From: Paralithodes platypus
Taxonomy: Eukaryota > Arthropoda > Malacostraca > Decapoda > Lithodidae
Assembly (NCBI GenBank): GCA_032716605.1
Contig: CM064492.1
Location: 50,297,272-50,361,271 of the forward strand
Direction of reading: 5' to 3'
DNA length: 64,000 nucleotides
Shown in pieces: positions 30,466 to 41,904 of the stretch. The notes below the pieces were generated by a model that saw nothing but the letters and a program-made list of their open reading frames with translations, searched no databases and was not told the DNA's origin. Each line of letters starts with the position of its first letter. Positions within the stretch are counted from its first letter, which is position 1. Position numbers and translations under genes: made by a program.

Positions 30466-31445
30466 TTCAATGCGGATAAATGTAATTCAATGCGGATAAA
30501 TGTAAAGTACTACATATCGGATACCTAAATGAGAAAGCAAACTATTCGATGAATGGCACTCAGCTTAAGAATGTAAACAGAGAAACCGATCTGGGAGTAA
30601 CAATATCGAGTAACCTAAAACCGAGTCAACAATGTTCAGAAGTTGTTAAGAAGGCAAACAAAATAATTGGCTTTATAGGCAGGTCATTTGAGCATAAATC
30701 CAAAGAAGTTATCCTAACCCTTTACAATTCCTTAGTCCGCCCTCTTCTGGAATACTGCGTTCAATCCTGGTGCCCTTATTACCAAAAAGATATAAACAAG
30801 CTAGAACGAGTTCAACGTAGAGTTACCAAAATGATACCTAGCCTAAAGAACAAACCATACGAAGAGCGTCTTAGAGAATTAAATCTATTTCCTTTAACCC
30901 AGCGCAGATTAAGAGGTGACTTAATTCAAGTGTTCAAAATCATCAAAGGCATCGACAATATGAACTCTAGTAAGTACTTCACTATCGACCAATCTAATTA
31001 CACGCGGGGAAACGGTTGCAAAATTATTGGTAAATCTTTTAACTCACACGAATCTAAGAATTTCTTCTTCAATCGAGTTGTCAACTTGTGGAATGGGCTT
31101 CCCCGAAACGTTATAGACTGCATCACCGTTGATTCATTTAAACTCCGCCTAGACAAATATCTCGCATCAAACCCGCGACTGACTGCGTTTGTAAATGAAT
31201 AACTTTATTTTATCCCCCCCTCAGTTACTAACCCATCTGTCCCCTACTAACTTCCTAATCCTGCCACGGACATTAGTTCCAGGGCAGTAATTCCCTTTCC
31301 AATGTTCCCTTACCCACTCTAAACCACTGTTTGGACACTTGATCCTCAGTGTTTTGGAGGACAAGCAACCTAGAAGGGTCACTAGATCTGTTGTTGCTTG
31401 ATTTCCTTTGTACTCCTTTGTACTCCTTTGTACTCCTTTGTACTC
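30466..31445 (+). mobile_element. 5'-truncated copy of the CR1 LINE
   Basis: Begins inside the RT C-terminal part with a small duplication (CAATGCGGATAAATGTAA twice) and ends with four CTTTGTACTC units. The last 217 codons of ORF2 are open at 30549-31202 and differ from the full-length copy by one residue (Cys to Ser in IDNMNxSK). It sits inside the 100-bp minisatellite, so it inserted recently. Confidence 0.92.
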
Positions 31446-31913
31446 TCACACAATAACCCCTGGAACAAGCGGATATTCGTGGCCAGATAATAAAGATGCC
31501 GACCGGTACCTCCATATTCTGTCTCTCCCTCTCTCTGTCTCTCTCTCACACAATAACCCCTGGAACAAGCGGATATTCGTGGCCAGATAATAAAGATGCC
31601 GACCGGTACCTCCATATTCTGCCTCTCCCTCTCTCTCTCTCACACAATAACCCCTGGAACAAGCGGATATTCGTGGCCAGATAATAAAGATGCCGACCGG
31701 TACCTTCATATTCTGCCTCTCTCTCTCTCTCTCTCACAATAACCCCTGGAACAAGCGGATATTCGTGGCCAGATAATAAAGATGCCGACCACCCGGTACC
31801 TCCATATTCTGCCTCTCTCTCCCTCTCTCTCTCTCTCTCACACAATAACCCCTGGAACAAGCGGATATTCGTGGCCAGATAATAAAGATGCCGACCGGTA
31901 CCTCCATATTCTG

Positions 31914-31949
<36 letters not shown>

Positions 31950-32020
31950 TAACCCCTGGAACAAGCGGATATGCGTGGCCAGATAATAAAGATGCCGACC
32001 ACCGGTACCTCCATATTCTG

Positions 32021-32054
<34 letters not shown>

Positions 32055-32712
32055 CTGGAACAAGCGGATATTCGTGGCCAGATAATAAAGATGCCGACCA
32101 CCGGTACCTCCATATTCTGCCTCTCTCTCCCTCTCTCTCTCTCTCTCACACAATAACCCCTGGAACAAGCGGATATTCGTGGCCAGATAATAAAGATGCC
32201 GACCGGTACCTCCATATTCTGCCTCTCCCTCTCTCTCTCTCTCTCTCACACAATAACCCCTGGAACAAGCGGATATTCGTGGCCAGATAATAAAGATGCC
32301 GACCGGTACCTCCATATTCTGCCTCTCCCTCTCTCTCTCTCTCACACAATAACCCCTGGAACAAGCGGATATTCGTGGCCAGATAATAAAGATGCCGACC
32401 GGTACCTTCATATTCTGCCTCTCTCTCTCTCTCTCTCTCTCTCACAATAACCCCTGGAACAAGCGGATATTCGTGGCCAGATAATAAAGATGCCGACCAC
32501 CGGTACCTCCATATTCTGCCTCTCTCTCCCTCTCTCACACAATAACCCCTGGAACAAGCGGATATTCATATTCGTGGCCAGATAATAAAGATGCCGACCG
32601 GTACCTCCATATTCTGCCTCTCTCTCCCTCTCTCACACAATAACCCCTGGAACAAGCGGATATGCGTGGCCAGATAATAAAGATGCCGACCGGTACCTCC
32701 ATATTCTGCCTG
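31446..32712 (+). repeat. About 100-bp minisatellite, second block
   Basis: About 13 units of the array starting at 30156. Units differ mainly in (TC)n length and in GACCGG versus GACCACCGG. Frames of 60-130 codons on both strands are repeat artefacts. Confidence 0.95.
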
Positions 32713-32734
32713 TCCCGCCGCCATTTTTCTCTTG

Positions 32735-32995
32735 CAGGCCCGGATGCTGTTCCTCTTCTTGTTATCTTCTCATTCCTCCTCCTTTTTCTCTTTCTCTTCC
32801 TCCTCCTCTTCATCCTTCTCTTCGTCTTCTTCTACTTCCTCCTTCTCTTCGTCTTTTATTCCTCCTTTTCGTCTTCTTCCTCCTTCTCTTCATATTCTTC
32901 CTCCTTTTTGTCTTTTTCTTCCTTCTCCACCTCTTTATTATCCCTTTAAGTTCTCCTCCTCCTCCGTCTTATCGTCTTCCTCCTCCTCCTCCTCC
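32735..32995 (+). repeat. Pyrimidine-rich (TTC/CTC) tract
   Basis: TTCCTCCTCC and TCTTCGTCTTC words; very few purines for 260 bp. Confidence 0.85.
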
Positions 32996-32999
32996 TTGT

Positions 33000-33356
33000 T
33001 GAAAATGGCGAACATACGGATAATGAAGTAGAAATGGAAAACATCTTGAATAATTACTTTGCATCTGTTTTCATAAAAAAAATGTAACTTCCGGGAACCT
33101 ACCAAACCCTACAAATCAAACAAATGGCACTGAACTTTGTAACTTGATGATTCAGGAAAGCGACAGTCTACTTGCAATTAAAAACATGAAAATAAATAAA
33201 ACCCCGGACCCTGAAGATATCCACAAGAATTCTGAAAGAAGCTAAAAACGAGTTACTAGAACCACTACCATCTATGTTCAATAAATCACTAACCAATGGA
33301 GTAGTCCCCCACGAATGGAAATAAGCAAATGTGACACCCATATTTAAAAAGCGATA
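33000..33356 (+). pseudogene. CR1-like LINE fragment, degenerate
   Basis: Broken frames read MENILNNYFASVF, then ILKEAKNELLEPLPSMFNKS and NGVVPHEWK, the linker and start of RT of a CR1-type ORF2, with stops and frameshifts. Diverged from the full-length LINE at 15313-20205. It ends abruptly at 33355 where a family B sequence begins. Confidence 0.75.
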
Positions 33357-33600
33357 GCGAGCCAGCATTGTATGGAGAAACCCGGCTTCGCCGGAGACAT
33401 TTTTCCATCGAAAAATTTACAACTTTAGCTTGCTGTCAAAGCAAAATTATATATGTGCTAGCTCGCTACCGCTCGCCAGGTAAATATTGACACCTGGATG
33501 GGGGTAAACGTCTTAAAACAGTAGGCTGAATGGGGCCAAATGGATACAAGCCAAAGATAGAGGGAGAGAAAGAGAAAAAAAGCGAGGTGGGTTCCCTTAA
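33357..33600. mobile_element. Family B fold-back MITE, left arm truncated
   Basis: AGCGAGCCAGCATTGTATGG, CCCGGCTTCGCCGGAG, CTCGCTACCGCTCGCCAGG, ATTGACACCTGGATGGGGG, AACGTCTTAAAACAGTAGG, GAGGTGGGTTCCCTTAA. Ends with TTAA at 33597-33600. Confidence 0.85.
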
Positions 33601-33654
33601 AGCCGAATCGCCTTGTTCGGAGGTGTTCTGTGCGGTGGGTTATGTGTGTAAAAT

Positions 33655-33829
33655 CACTATATGAAAATCGTGGACCTCACCTATTTCTAATTGTGGAAGT
33701 ATATCTCTGGAAACGAATTGATGAATATATTTGTCTGTGCATCAACTACAAAACTGTATATACTATTTATTGAAAAGAAAGTTACATTCAAAAGTCAATC
33801 CAGATAGTTATATTTGCATAAAGAAAAAC

Positions 33830-33832
<3 letters not shown>
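33655..33832. mobile_element. Family H element, partial
   Basis: ATCGTGGACCTCACCTATTT, GGAAGTATATCTCTGGAAAC, ATCAACTACAAAACTGTATA match the H copy at 3222-3484. It runs into a GA tract. Confidence 0.7.

Positions 33833-33860
<28 letters not shown>
33829..33860 (+). repeat. (GA)n microsatellite within a 25-bp duplication
   Basis: The GA run is bracketed by two copies of GTTATAxTTGCATAAAGAAA (33810 and 33860). Confidence 0.85.
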
Positions 33861-33884
33861 TTATAATTGCATAAAGAAAAACAT

Positions 33885-36384
33885 GTGTTGGGTGATTTTA
33901 ATGTCCATAATGTTGAATGGCTCACTCATTCAGCCAGGACTGATGATGCTGGTCTTGAATGTGAGCTATTTGCAGACTCATTTAATCTCACTCAACTAGT
34001 CAACCAACCCACCCGTGTACCAGATAATCCTAATCATAATTCCCACCTACTGGACTTATTTTTAACAACCAATTCAGAAAATTATGATGTTACAGTGAGG
34101 TCCCCGCTTGGATCTTCTGATCACTGTCTGATACAGGCCACCTGTCTATCACCTACCACACCTTCCCACTCTTAACCTGTTTTGGTGACTAAATGGCATT
34201 ACGATAGGGCAGACTGGGAGGGTCTTCAAGGTGTCTTTATTGATATTCCCTGGACCTCTTTCTTTTCTAATGATGCACACTCCACCTTGAGCCACATACA
34301 AGATTTTGTAAAAATTGGAATGGAAACTTTTATTCCTCATCAAAAGTACATTAAAATATCTAATTCACCTAAATGGTTTGACCATAATTGTGCTAGAGTA
34401 ACTGAGCAAAAAGCAATAGCCTACAATGCATACACAAGATCAAAAACACATGAAGCCTTTAATTACTTTAGAAACATCAGAAATCATGCCAAAACTGTAT
34501 TAAACCTAACTAAATCAAACTTTCTCCACAAGCAGGCAAATAAACTTCTAAATAATCCAAATGATAACAACATATTTTGGTCTACTCTTAACTCATTCAA
34601 ATCCAACTTCACAACTGCTTCATCCATTCCACCATTAAAATCTCCGACTGGCAATCTTGTAAGTGACCCACGAGGTAAAGCTAACCTTCTTACGGATATT
34701 TTCTCCACCAACTCAACCTTAGATGAAATAAATCAAGATGTCCCTGTACTTAATTTTAATTCGCCTGAAATTCCCTCACTTAAGATCCACACCAGACATG
34801 TTAAAACTATTTTGCAGAATCTCTCAGTAGATAAGGCTCCTGGTCCAGATGAAATTCCTCCAATAGTACTTAAGAATTGCTCCTTGGTGCTCGCTCCTGT
34901 ATTGGCAAAAAATTTCCGTCTATGTACTCATACCTCATGCTTCCCAGTACCCTGGAAAGAAGCAAACATCCATCAAGTTCCTAAAAAAGGTGCCTCTTCA
35001 GATCCATCAAACTACAGACCAATAGCTATAACTTCCACTCTTCGTAAAGTCTTTGAAATTATATTAAATAATCACATAATTAAGCATCTTGAGAATAATA
35101 AATTAATCAGTGATAGGCAATATGGCTTTAGACGATGTCGATCAACTGCAGACATTCTTTGCTTTCTTACGCATCAAATCAACCAAGCTACAGACCAACA
35201 TGGTGAAACACATACAATAGCACTGGATATATCAAAGGCATTTGATAGAGTCTGGCATCAATCCTTATTGTCGAAGATGTCACACTACGGCCTTGCATCA
35301 TTAGTTCCACTAATTTTTCTTATCTTCATAACAGAAAAATATGTGTAATGGTAGATGGCCTTTATTCTCAATTTCACTCAATAAATGCTGGTGTTCCCCA
35401 GGGATCAGTTTTGGCCCCAACTCTGTTCCTCATTCATATCAATGATCTCATATCTACCACTCATAATCCAATACATTCCTATGCAGATGACTCAACACTC
35501 CACAGTTCCTTCACATTTACCAATTCTTTCACCCAACCCGATCTTATAAATTCAAAAATAAGAACTGCAATTTCTCTGAACCAGGACCTTTCTAGAATTG
35601 AAGAATGGGGACAAAATAATCTAGTTTCCTTTAATGCACAGAAAACCAAGTACATTCAATGTTCTAACCGACAGAATCTCACTGACTCCCATATATTTTT
35701 TAATGATGTAAATATTCCCACTTCCCCTAGTATTGACATTCTCGGTGTAACATTAACTACTAACTTGAGGTGGACACATTATGTTAGAAGCATTGCTAAG
35801 AATGCCTCTAAAAAACTGGGACTCCTGTACAGAGTTCGAGAATTCTTCACTGACGAGCAGTTGGCCGTAATATATAAAAGTCATGTGCGTTCTCAGATGG
35901 ATTACTGTTCACCTCTGTGGAGTGGAAGTGGAGTGGTTGCATTGAGGCAGTTGGACAAAATTCAAAATAAAGCTATTAGATTAATCAATAACCCTGCAAC
36001 CACACAGGACCTTCCTACATTATCCATACGAAGAAACGTTGCATCCCTTGCATTATTCTACAGATATTTTCACAGCAATTGTTCCGAGGAACTTGCTTCA
36101 ATTGTGCCGCCTCTCCACATCTTTCCCCGTAGAACTAGGGCAGCTGAGAGCGCCCATGAATTTACACTTTCTCCTCCACAATGCAGAACTTCTGCTTATC
36201 AAAATTCATTTATCCCTAGAACTACTACTCTTTGGAATTCACTTCCCTCGAATTGCTTTCCACACACTTACAATCTACAAATGTTTAAATCCAGTTGTTA
36301 CAAACATTTTATGAATGGAGGATGCCTTTAGGCACATGGACCTTTTTGTTTTATCTGTGTTTTTCCTACCTCCGTTCATTGTCT

Positions 36385-36424
<40 letters not shown>
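33885..36424 (+). pseudogene. Second LINE family, 5' truncated, broken ORF2
   Basis: Starts in the endonuclease at GDFNVHNVEW, with NSHLLDLFLT and SSDHCLIQA. A stop at 34173 is followed by the same frame to 35348: DKAPGPDEIPPIVLKN, SNYRPIAITSTLRKVFE, the Asp of ALDISKAFDRVWH. A frameshift near 35300 moves the rest to 35348-36331: NAGVPQGSVLAPTLF, the catalytic SYADDSTLH, and a C-terminal LLYRVREFFT...LWNSLP region. It ends in about 40 A at 36385-36424. Poly-A tail and motifs suggest a Jockey/I-like clade rather than CR1; the clade is not certain. Two lesions only, so it is fairly young. Confidence 0.85.
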
Positions 36425-36425
<1 letters not shown>

Positions 36426-36654
36426 ATAGTGGATCCACAATTGATTATAAGTGATTGTACCTCTATGTAATTCCCCCTCTTATTGCCATCTCTCTTCGGC
36501 AACAAAAACATGGACAGAATCAGATAAATATCTCCCAGCCAGCGTTTTGCACGTTTTGCACGAATATTTAAACGTGTTAAGAATAGATTTATCGCTGCAA
36601 CTTAAAACGTGATTTTTAAGAGAATAGTTTAACTCGGTAATATTAACATTGCTT

Positions 36655-36815
36655 TCTTAATTAATCTTTAGTTTTTTTTCTAGACCCCCCTCCCCCTCAT
36701 GTTTAAACCCATTAGTCTTGAACTTTGAAGACGGTCGCCCCATTAGTTTTGCGATTTTAAGCCTTGTCAATTTTAAGACCTTTCGTGTCGAGCAAACTAA
36801 AAACCTTCCCTTTAA
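36655..36815 (-). mobile_element. Family A MITE, partial
   Basis: TCTAGACCCCCCTCCCCC, CATGTTTAAACCCATTAG, GAAGACGGTCGCCCC, AATTTTAAGACCTTTCGTG then CCCTTTAA. The hairpin half is deleted. Shares its right TTAA with the next copy. Confidence 0.7.
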
Positions 36816-37186
36816 GGAGAGAGATGGGTCGCTTTTCTGGTCCCATTCTTCTTCATGTTTAGCCCCATTAGATTTCAGATTTTAAGACGTTCAGCCCTTT
36901 AGTTTGGCGATTTTAGGACCTTTTGTCCCATTAGTTTGTCAATATTTAGACTTTTTGTGTCCTTTAGGTGTCGATTTTTTTCCTGGCGAGCTATAGCGAG
37001 CTTCTAATTTAAAAGGAAACGGCCTTTGGCCGGCACATTTTTATATCGAAAAATGTACAAATTTATCATGAGGGAGGGTCTTGGGCGGATATTTACTTTA
37101 AGCTTGATGGAGGTCTAGGGAGGAAACTAAACAAATATTAACACACACACACATATGAGCAAATAAATACGCCCATCCCCCTTTAA
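36812..37186 (-). mobile_element. Family A MITE
   Basis: TTAAGGAGAGAGATGGGTCG, TCATGTTTAGCCCCATTAG, CCTGGCGAGCTATAGCGAGC, TTTGGCCGGCACATTTTTAT, GGAGGTCTAGGGAGGAAAC, CGCCCATCCCCCTTTAA. Confidence 0.88.
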
Positions 37187-37267
37187 TGTAACAAACTAGA
37201 AGGCTTGTATCTAGTGATGTTTATGTGTCATTCTTAGCGGTATCCACCCTGGCATGATTATACCTAC

Positions 37268-37471
37268 TTAACCCTTTGAGTACCAGCGACGTGTGTTATA
37301 TTATATTCTAGTATAGAGACGATATTATGCAGCTTAGGAAAGATCTGTGGTAGTTAAAAAGGGGTTGTTTGAGATAGTTTGCAGCCTTATTATTGCTAGA
37401 GGTCCTAGCTAAATCGTCTAATAGTTCCTAGATTATGATGAAAAGGACATCCCTGGTACTGAATGGGTTAA
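37268..37471. mobile_element. Family C fold-back MITE, complete
   Basis: TTAACCCTTTGAGTACCAGCG and CCCTGGTACTGAATGGGTTAA with TTAA on both sides; 204 bp. Confidence 0.88.
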
Positions 37472-37978
37472 AACAAATCATTGGTTTCCGTTCAGTATTT
37501 TGCATATATATTATAGGAAATATGTGTAATCCCTAGTGAATTCGTGAAATATAATCAGTAGTATGCTTCTATTTCTATGTTCCGTTGATTTCAAGTTTAG
37601 ATTATTGATGATGTGCTGTAAATGTTGGGTTAAGCTCAATTTAGCTAAACTAGGTAAAACTGTGATCAATATTAACTTCATTAATCGTTATCCATTTTCA
37701 AAAGTTGCTATCTATCTTTAATCTCTATTGATATATTCAGAATGACGCATGGTACATTTGGATAAACTGAACTTGGCCTAACCTTTCCACTACAAGATAT
37801 CCGAAATAAAATACAGAAGATCGAAAACACTTTGAACATTCTTATATATATATATATATTTCACGAATTCCTTTAGATTTCGGGACATCCTTGGTTATTC
37901 AGATTCCCAATAGCATATATTTATTTGATATGAGTCGATGAGTGAAAGAAATTAAGGAAAGCTTCAAGATACATAAAT
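37472..37978. other. No recognisable feature
   Basis: AT-rich, with TATATATATATATAT at 37843-37858. No gene or repeat family identified. Confidence 0.4.
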
Positions 37979-38165
37979 TACCCCTTTCAAGATGATTAAG
38001 ACGCGTTTACACTGTATGTTCTGGCTACCATTAGACACGTTTATACAAGTTAGGAAGGGTCTCTTAATATCAAAAGGGTAAATATTATCTCAATGAACCC
38101 TCTGACTTCCATACACCCTTTTTAATCTGAATAAAATCGCCTAATAATAGCCAGAGGCCCAGAAT
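37979..38165. mobile_element. Family C MITE, truncated
   Basis: CCCCTTTCAAGATGATTAAG, TTCTGGCTACCATTAGACACG, CTCTGACTTCCATACACCC, AATCGCCTAATAATAGCCAG. Right TIR absent. Confidence 0.75.
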
Positions 38166-38276
38166 AAATGGTGCCCGTGAAAATTAGTTTACAGTTATAT
38201 AAATTTGGATGAATTAATCCTTGGACTACTATCGCAATACAAAACATATTTATCATAATACAACATTTTGCATGTA

Positions 38277-38460
38277 CAGTTGCCCACAACAGTTTTGTTC
38301 GTCTTATACATGGAAATACAATGCGCATGATTGAATTACGAGTGTACTTTTTTATGCAGTAGTTAACTCATCTGAATAGTTAACTGATAAGTAAAAGAAC
38401 TCACACTCGCAATTCATCCATGCCAAATTTACTTCCATACGTAACATCAGTAACCATATA
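38277..38460. mobile_element. Family E MITE, right end lost
   Basis: TA then CAGTTGCCCACAACAG, GATTGAATTACGAGTGTA, AACTCACACTCGCAATTCATCC as in 15097-15309. The right TIR is not recognisable. Confidence 0.75.
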
Positions 38461-38626
38461 CCATGTACATTTAACCCAAATACGATTGATATTTTGCAAT
38501 ACAGTACCAATGAATTCACGAATTATCCATTAACCAATGAAATTATAATGACACTGAATACACTCGATATACCCTATTAAACATAAACAGAGCACTAAAA
38601 TTCAAAAAAATCAAATCTAGGTAGTC

Positions 38627-38724
38627 CTAGAGAGAGATACAGAGACAGACTGCGAGAGAGAGAGGAGAGAGAAGAGAGAGAGAGAAGAGGAGAGAGAGAG
38701 AGAGAGAGAGAGGAGAGAAAGAGA

Positions 38725-38766
<42 letters not shown>

Positions 38767-38962
38767 GACCGAGACCGAGAGAGAGAGAGAGAGACCGAGA
38801 TAGAGAGAGAGAGAGAGAGAGGAGAGAAAGAGAAAGAGAGAGAGAGAGAGAGAGACCGAGACCGAGACCGAGACCGAGAGAGAGACCGAGACCGAGACCG
38901 AGACCGAGACTGAGACCGAGCGAGAGAGAGAGGCCGAGACCGAGACCAAGAGAGAGAGAGAC
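38627..38962 (+). repeat. (GA)n / (GACCGA)n microsatellite
   Basis: GAGAGA runs with blocks of GACCGAGACCGA and GAAAGAGAAAGA. Open frames on the minus strand (Ser/Leu/Val-rich) are artefacts. Confidence 0.95.
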
Positions 38963-39077
38963 CCCCCCCAAACTCACTCGCCCATTCACAAAAGAGGTGA
39001 CTTCATACTCGGTCATATTTTTAGGCAGCTTTGCACGACACAGGCCAACGGGACATAATTTATCTAGGTGGCTCTCT

Positions 39078-39372
39078 GCGGGTAGGTGGTGAATGGTTGG
39101 TGGTAGTTGTGGTTGTGGTAGTTGTAGGTGGCAGGTGTGGTGGTGGTGGTGGTTGTAGTAGTAAGCCGTTTTGGTGGTATTTGTGGTGGTGATTGTGGTA
39201 GGTGTGGATGTAGTAATTGTGGTGGTGGTTGTGGTTGATGGTAGTTGTAGTGGTGGTTGGTGGGGTTGTGGTGAGTGGTTGGTCAGGTGTGATGGTGGTT
39301 GTGGTAGGTGTGAGGGTGGTAGTTGTGGTAGATATGGTAATGGTAGTTGTGGTAGATATAGTAGTAATAGTT
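39078..39372 (+). repeat. GTGGTG/TGTGGTAG-rich tract
   Basis: Imperfect GGTAGTTGTGGTGGTGGTTG repeats, almost without C on this strand. Thr/His-rich minus frames are repeat-driven. Confidence 0.88.
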
Positions 39373-39375
39373 GTA

Positions 39376-39455
39376 CAGTTGCCCACATAAGATCTTTTCC
39401 TCTCCGTGATCTTACAGTATATTCGGAAATATTATGCGCATGGTTGAATTACGAG
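39376..39455. mobile_element. Family E MITE, left half
   Basis: TA then CAGTTGCCCACATAAGATC, TCCGTGATCTTACAGTATAT, GCGCATGGTTGAATTACGAG; stops where a family A-like fragment starts. Confidence 0.75.
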
Positions 39456-39548
39456 GTCGATGTTACGGCGCTTCACTTCACCACTTCGGCGATTGTAAGA
39501 CATTTCATCATCTCATTCAGGTGTCGATTTTTTCCCGGGCTAAAGAGA
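39456..39548 (-). mobile_element. Family A/B fragment
   Basis: CACTTCGGCGATTGTAAGAC, CATTCAGGTGTCGATTTTTTCC correspond to part of family A in minus orientation. Confidence 0.55.
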
Positions 39549-39613
39549 ATGCAAATTACGATAATCCAGCCTTTGACCAGAGCAATATGTATCACAAATT
39601 GTATAAATTCAGC

Positions 39614-39976
39614 TTCAGGGGACAGTGTTTTTTTTGGGGGGGTCTATATATTTATACATTCATTTATATTTTAATTTCCTCGCTAGACCACCATCAAGCT
39701 TAAAAAACACTCCCTAGACCTCCTTTGAAGATACATTTTTCGAGATAAAAATGTTCCGGCCGAAGGCCGGTTTCTCTTAATATTACAGGCTCGCTATCAC
39801 TCGCCAGGAAAAATTGACACGTAAATGGTACGAAAGGTCTTGATATTTATATAGAAATGGGACGACAGGTTTTAAAATCGACAAACCAATGTACCGAAAG
39901 TCATAAAATCTGAAAACTAATGGGGCTACACATGAGGGAGAAAGGGGGACCAGAAGAGCAACCCATATTCCTTTAA
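39614..39976 (+). mobile_element. Family A MITE
   Basis: TTCAGGGGACAG start (TTCA instead of TTAA); TTTCCTCGCTAGACCACC, TTCCGGCCGAAGGCCGGTTT, CTCGCTATCACTCGCCAGG, CATGAGGGAGAAAGGGGGAC; ends TATTCCTTTAA. AAATTCAGCTT occurs on both sides (39605 and 39975). Confidence 0.85.
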
Positions 39977-40451
39977 ATTCAGCTTGAAGTGGGTTATAGT
40001 GACGATTCTGAATTTACTTATAAGTGGTCTGAAGAGGTTATTGGTTTAGCGTACAGGGCAAACTAAAAATAAATTATCGAAACGGACAAAAACGAGCAAA
40101 ACCCTAAATAATAATTAAACAAAAACATTATAATAAACACTCAAACGTTGGATTTTAAGAGAACAAGCATTGCAAAGCACCGAAGGCCTTCGCCGAACGT
40201 TGTCAATCACCTAGCCGCTCCAAACCCTTCTACTTTCCCCCCCCCCTCTCTCTCTCTCACTAACTCACTCACTTACCCACTCACACACTCACTCTAACTT
40301 TCTCTCTCTCTCTCTACTCCCCCCCCCCTAATCAGAGAAGAAGAATTGAAACTAGCGGTAATAAGCCTCGAATCTGTTTCCGACGGAGGGAAAAAGCGCT
40401 CACTTGATACAGGCTATTTGAACCATTTAGACACCTCGTACTCCAGCCTCA
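39977..40451. other. No gene; C/T-rich blocks
   Basis: CCCCCCCCTCTCTCTCTCTC at 40238-40258 and a CTCACTCA-rich run to 40328. Otherwise unremarkable. Confidence 0.5.
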
Positions 40452-40805
40452 TTAAGGGGAGATGGGCCGTTTGTCTGGTCCCCCTTCTTCCTCATGTTTA
40501 GTCCCATTAGTTTTCAGATTTTATGACGTTTGGCCCATTAGTTTGGCGATTTTAAGACCTTTCACCCCATTAGTTTGTCAAAATTAAGAATTTTCGCGTC
40601 ATTTAGGTGTCGATATTTTTCTTGTAATGCAAGATGAATCGGCCTTCAGCCGGGACATTTTTCTATCGGGAAATGTACAAATTTATCTTGAAGGAGGGTT
40701 TTGGGCGGTTATTTTGTTTAAGCGTGATGGAGGTCTAGGGAGGAAACTAAAGAAATTATAAAAAGATATATAAAGGATGAAATAATCCAGCCCATCCCCG
40801 CTTAA
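40452..40805 (-). mobile_element. Family A MITE, complete ends
   Basis: TTAAGGGGAGATGGGCCG start and AGCCCATCCCCGCTTAA end. TTCCTCATGTTTAGTCCCAT, TTTTAAGACCTTTCACCCC, GGTGTCGATATTTTTC, TTCTATCGGGAAATGTACA, GGAGGTCTAGGGAGG. The CTGGCGAGCGATAGCGAGCC block is deleted. Confidence 0.88.
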
Positions 40806-41412
40806 CCCGGCAACTGCCGGAAGACTCTTAAGAGCTTCCCCAGGCGACTGCGGGAAGACTCTTATGATCCTGAGCCTAAAAAAATGCATTTAAAACACCC
40901 CCAAAAAACTTGAACCCTTTTTTTTTTTTTTCCCCTGGGCCATGCCAAATATCACTCCTCCACATCCCCTCCTCCCCCCCCCCCCCCCCACCCTCCTTCA
41001 TTTATCACCTATTTTCCCTGTTATTCCCTTATTCTGTGGTCTATTTTTGTGCTTACATTAGCGAGTTGCTAGCAGGGCGTTGTCATCAGTGTTACCAAGC
41101 GTGGGAAAGAGCGAGAGAGAGAGTATTGCGCAACAGTGTCTCTCCAGACATGGGGAGGAGTGGAGGAATGGGAGGCTGCCTCAGCCTTTGGTTATGTAAC
41201 TCCCGGCCTCTATCGCCGATTTTGACCATCCAAACGCTGGTTCCACTTGTTTTATTGTTGTAACTGGTTAATATCTTCATATTAATGGTAAAATAGGCGC
41301 ATATGAATAAGTATTAACGATATTTATGGTAAAATAACGATGTTAGTGATGGGAACAGCTCAAATACGTGCGCACAGGCATGTGGTGTCTCATACCCCCC
41401 ATGCGCACTTCT
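40806..41412. other. No gene recognised
   Basis: A 20-bp direct duplication (AAGACTCTTA-containing, CGGGAAGACTCTTA near 40825 and 40853), T and C homopolymers at 40918-40990, and ordinary sequence after. The 117-codon frame at 40910-41263 crosses the homopolymers and has no domain. Confidence 0.45.
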
Positions 41413-41489
41413 TAGGTTAAGGGAGGAAGCTAAACAAATAATACAAATAAACATAAACGAGCAAATATATATGACCATCCCCCTTAATT
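41413..41489 (-). mobile_element. Family A end fragment
   Basis: AGGGAGGAAGCTAAACAAAT, CGAGCAAATATATATGACC, ATCCCCCTTAA: only the right end of a minus-oriented A copy remains. Confidence 0.65.
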
Positions 41490-41565
41490 AAGCGAGTAAC
41501 AAGCCTGAGAACCCCTTCCGTGTATACCAGGTGTACCGGTTCTCGCACCAGTAGCTCAGGTAATT

Positions 41566-41796
41566 GACCACTTGCGAGTTTCTGGCTGTAAGGAAGTTGG
41601 AGCCTTCGTTGGAGCCGTGAACATCGATATTTAACAGAAATGCAAGAATAATGTACGTTTCTGATGGATAAATGGTATGTTGAATTGGGTTTTATGTATT
41701 TATAAATGTACTACGACCGTATTTTAGCTGTAAATTCTGTTAAATATCGTTGTCTACAGCACCAACTTCCTTATAGCCTGAAACTCGCAAGTGGTC
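41566..41796. mobile_element. Family F fold-back MITE (AATT target)
   Basis: GACCACTTGCGAGTTTC and GAAACTCGCAAGTGGTC ends, flanked by AATT at 41562-41565 and 41797-41800. Inner arms GTAAGGAAGTTGGAGC / ACCAACTTCCTTATAG. The host sequence reappears without the insertion at 42509-42575, where CAGGTAATTGATAG is uninterrupted. Confidence 0.92.
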
Positions 41797-41904
41797 AATT
41801 GATGGTTCCCTCCATACACAGCTGGTGGTGGTGGTGTACGGTATTTATTGATCCTGAGATTTTCGAGTAAGGAATCTTAAGTTTTGCCTGTATATGACAT
41901 TACA

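Noticed and set aside
40910..41263. 117-codon plus-strand frame
   Set aside because: Starts in T and C homopolymers and has no recognisable domain.
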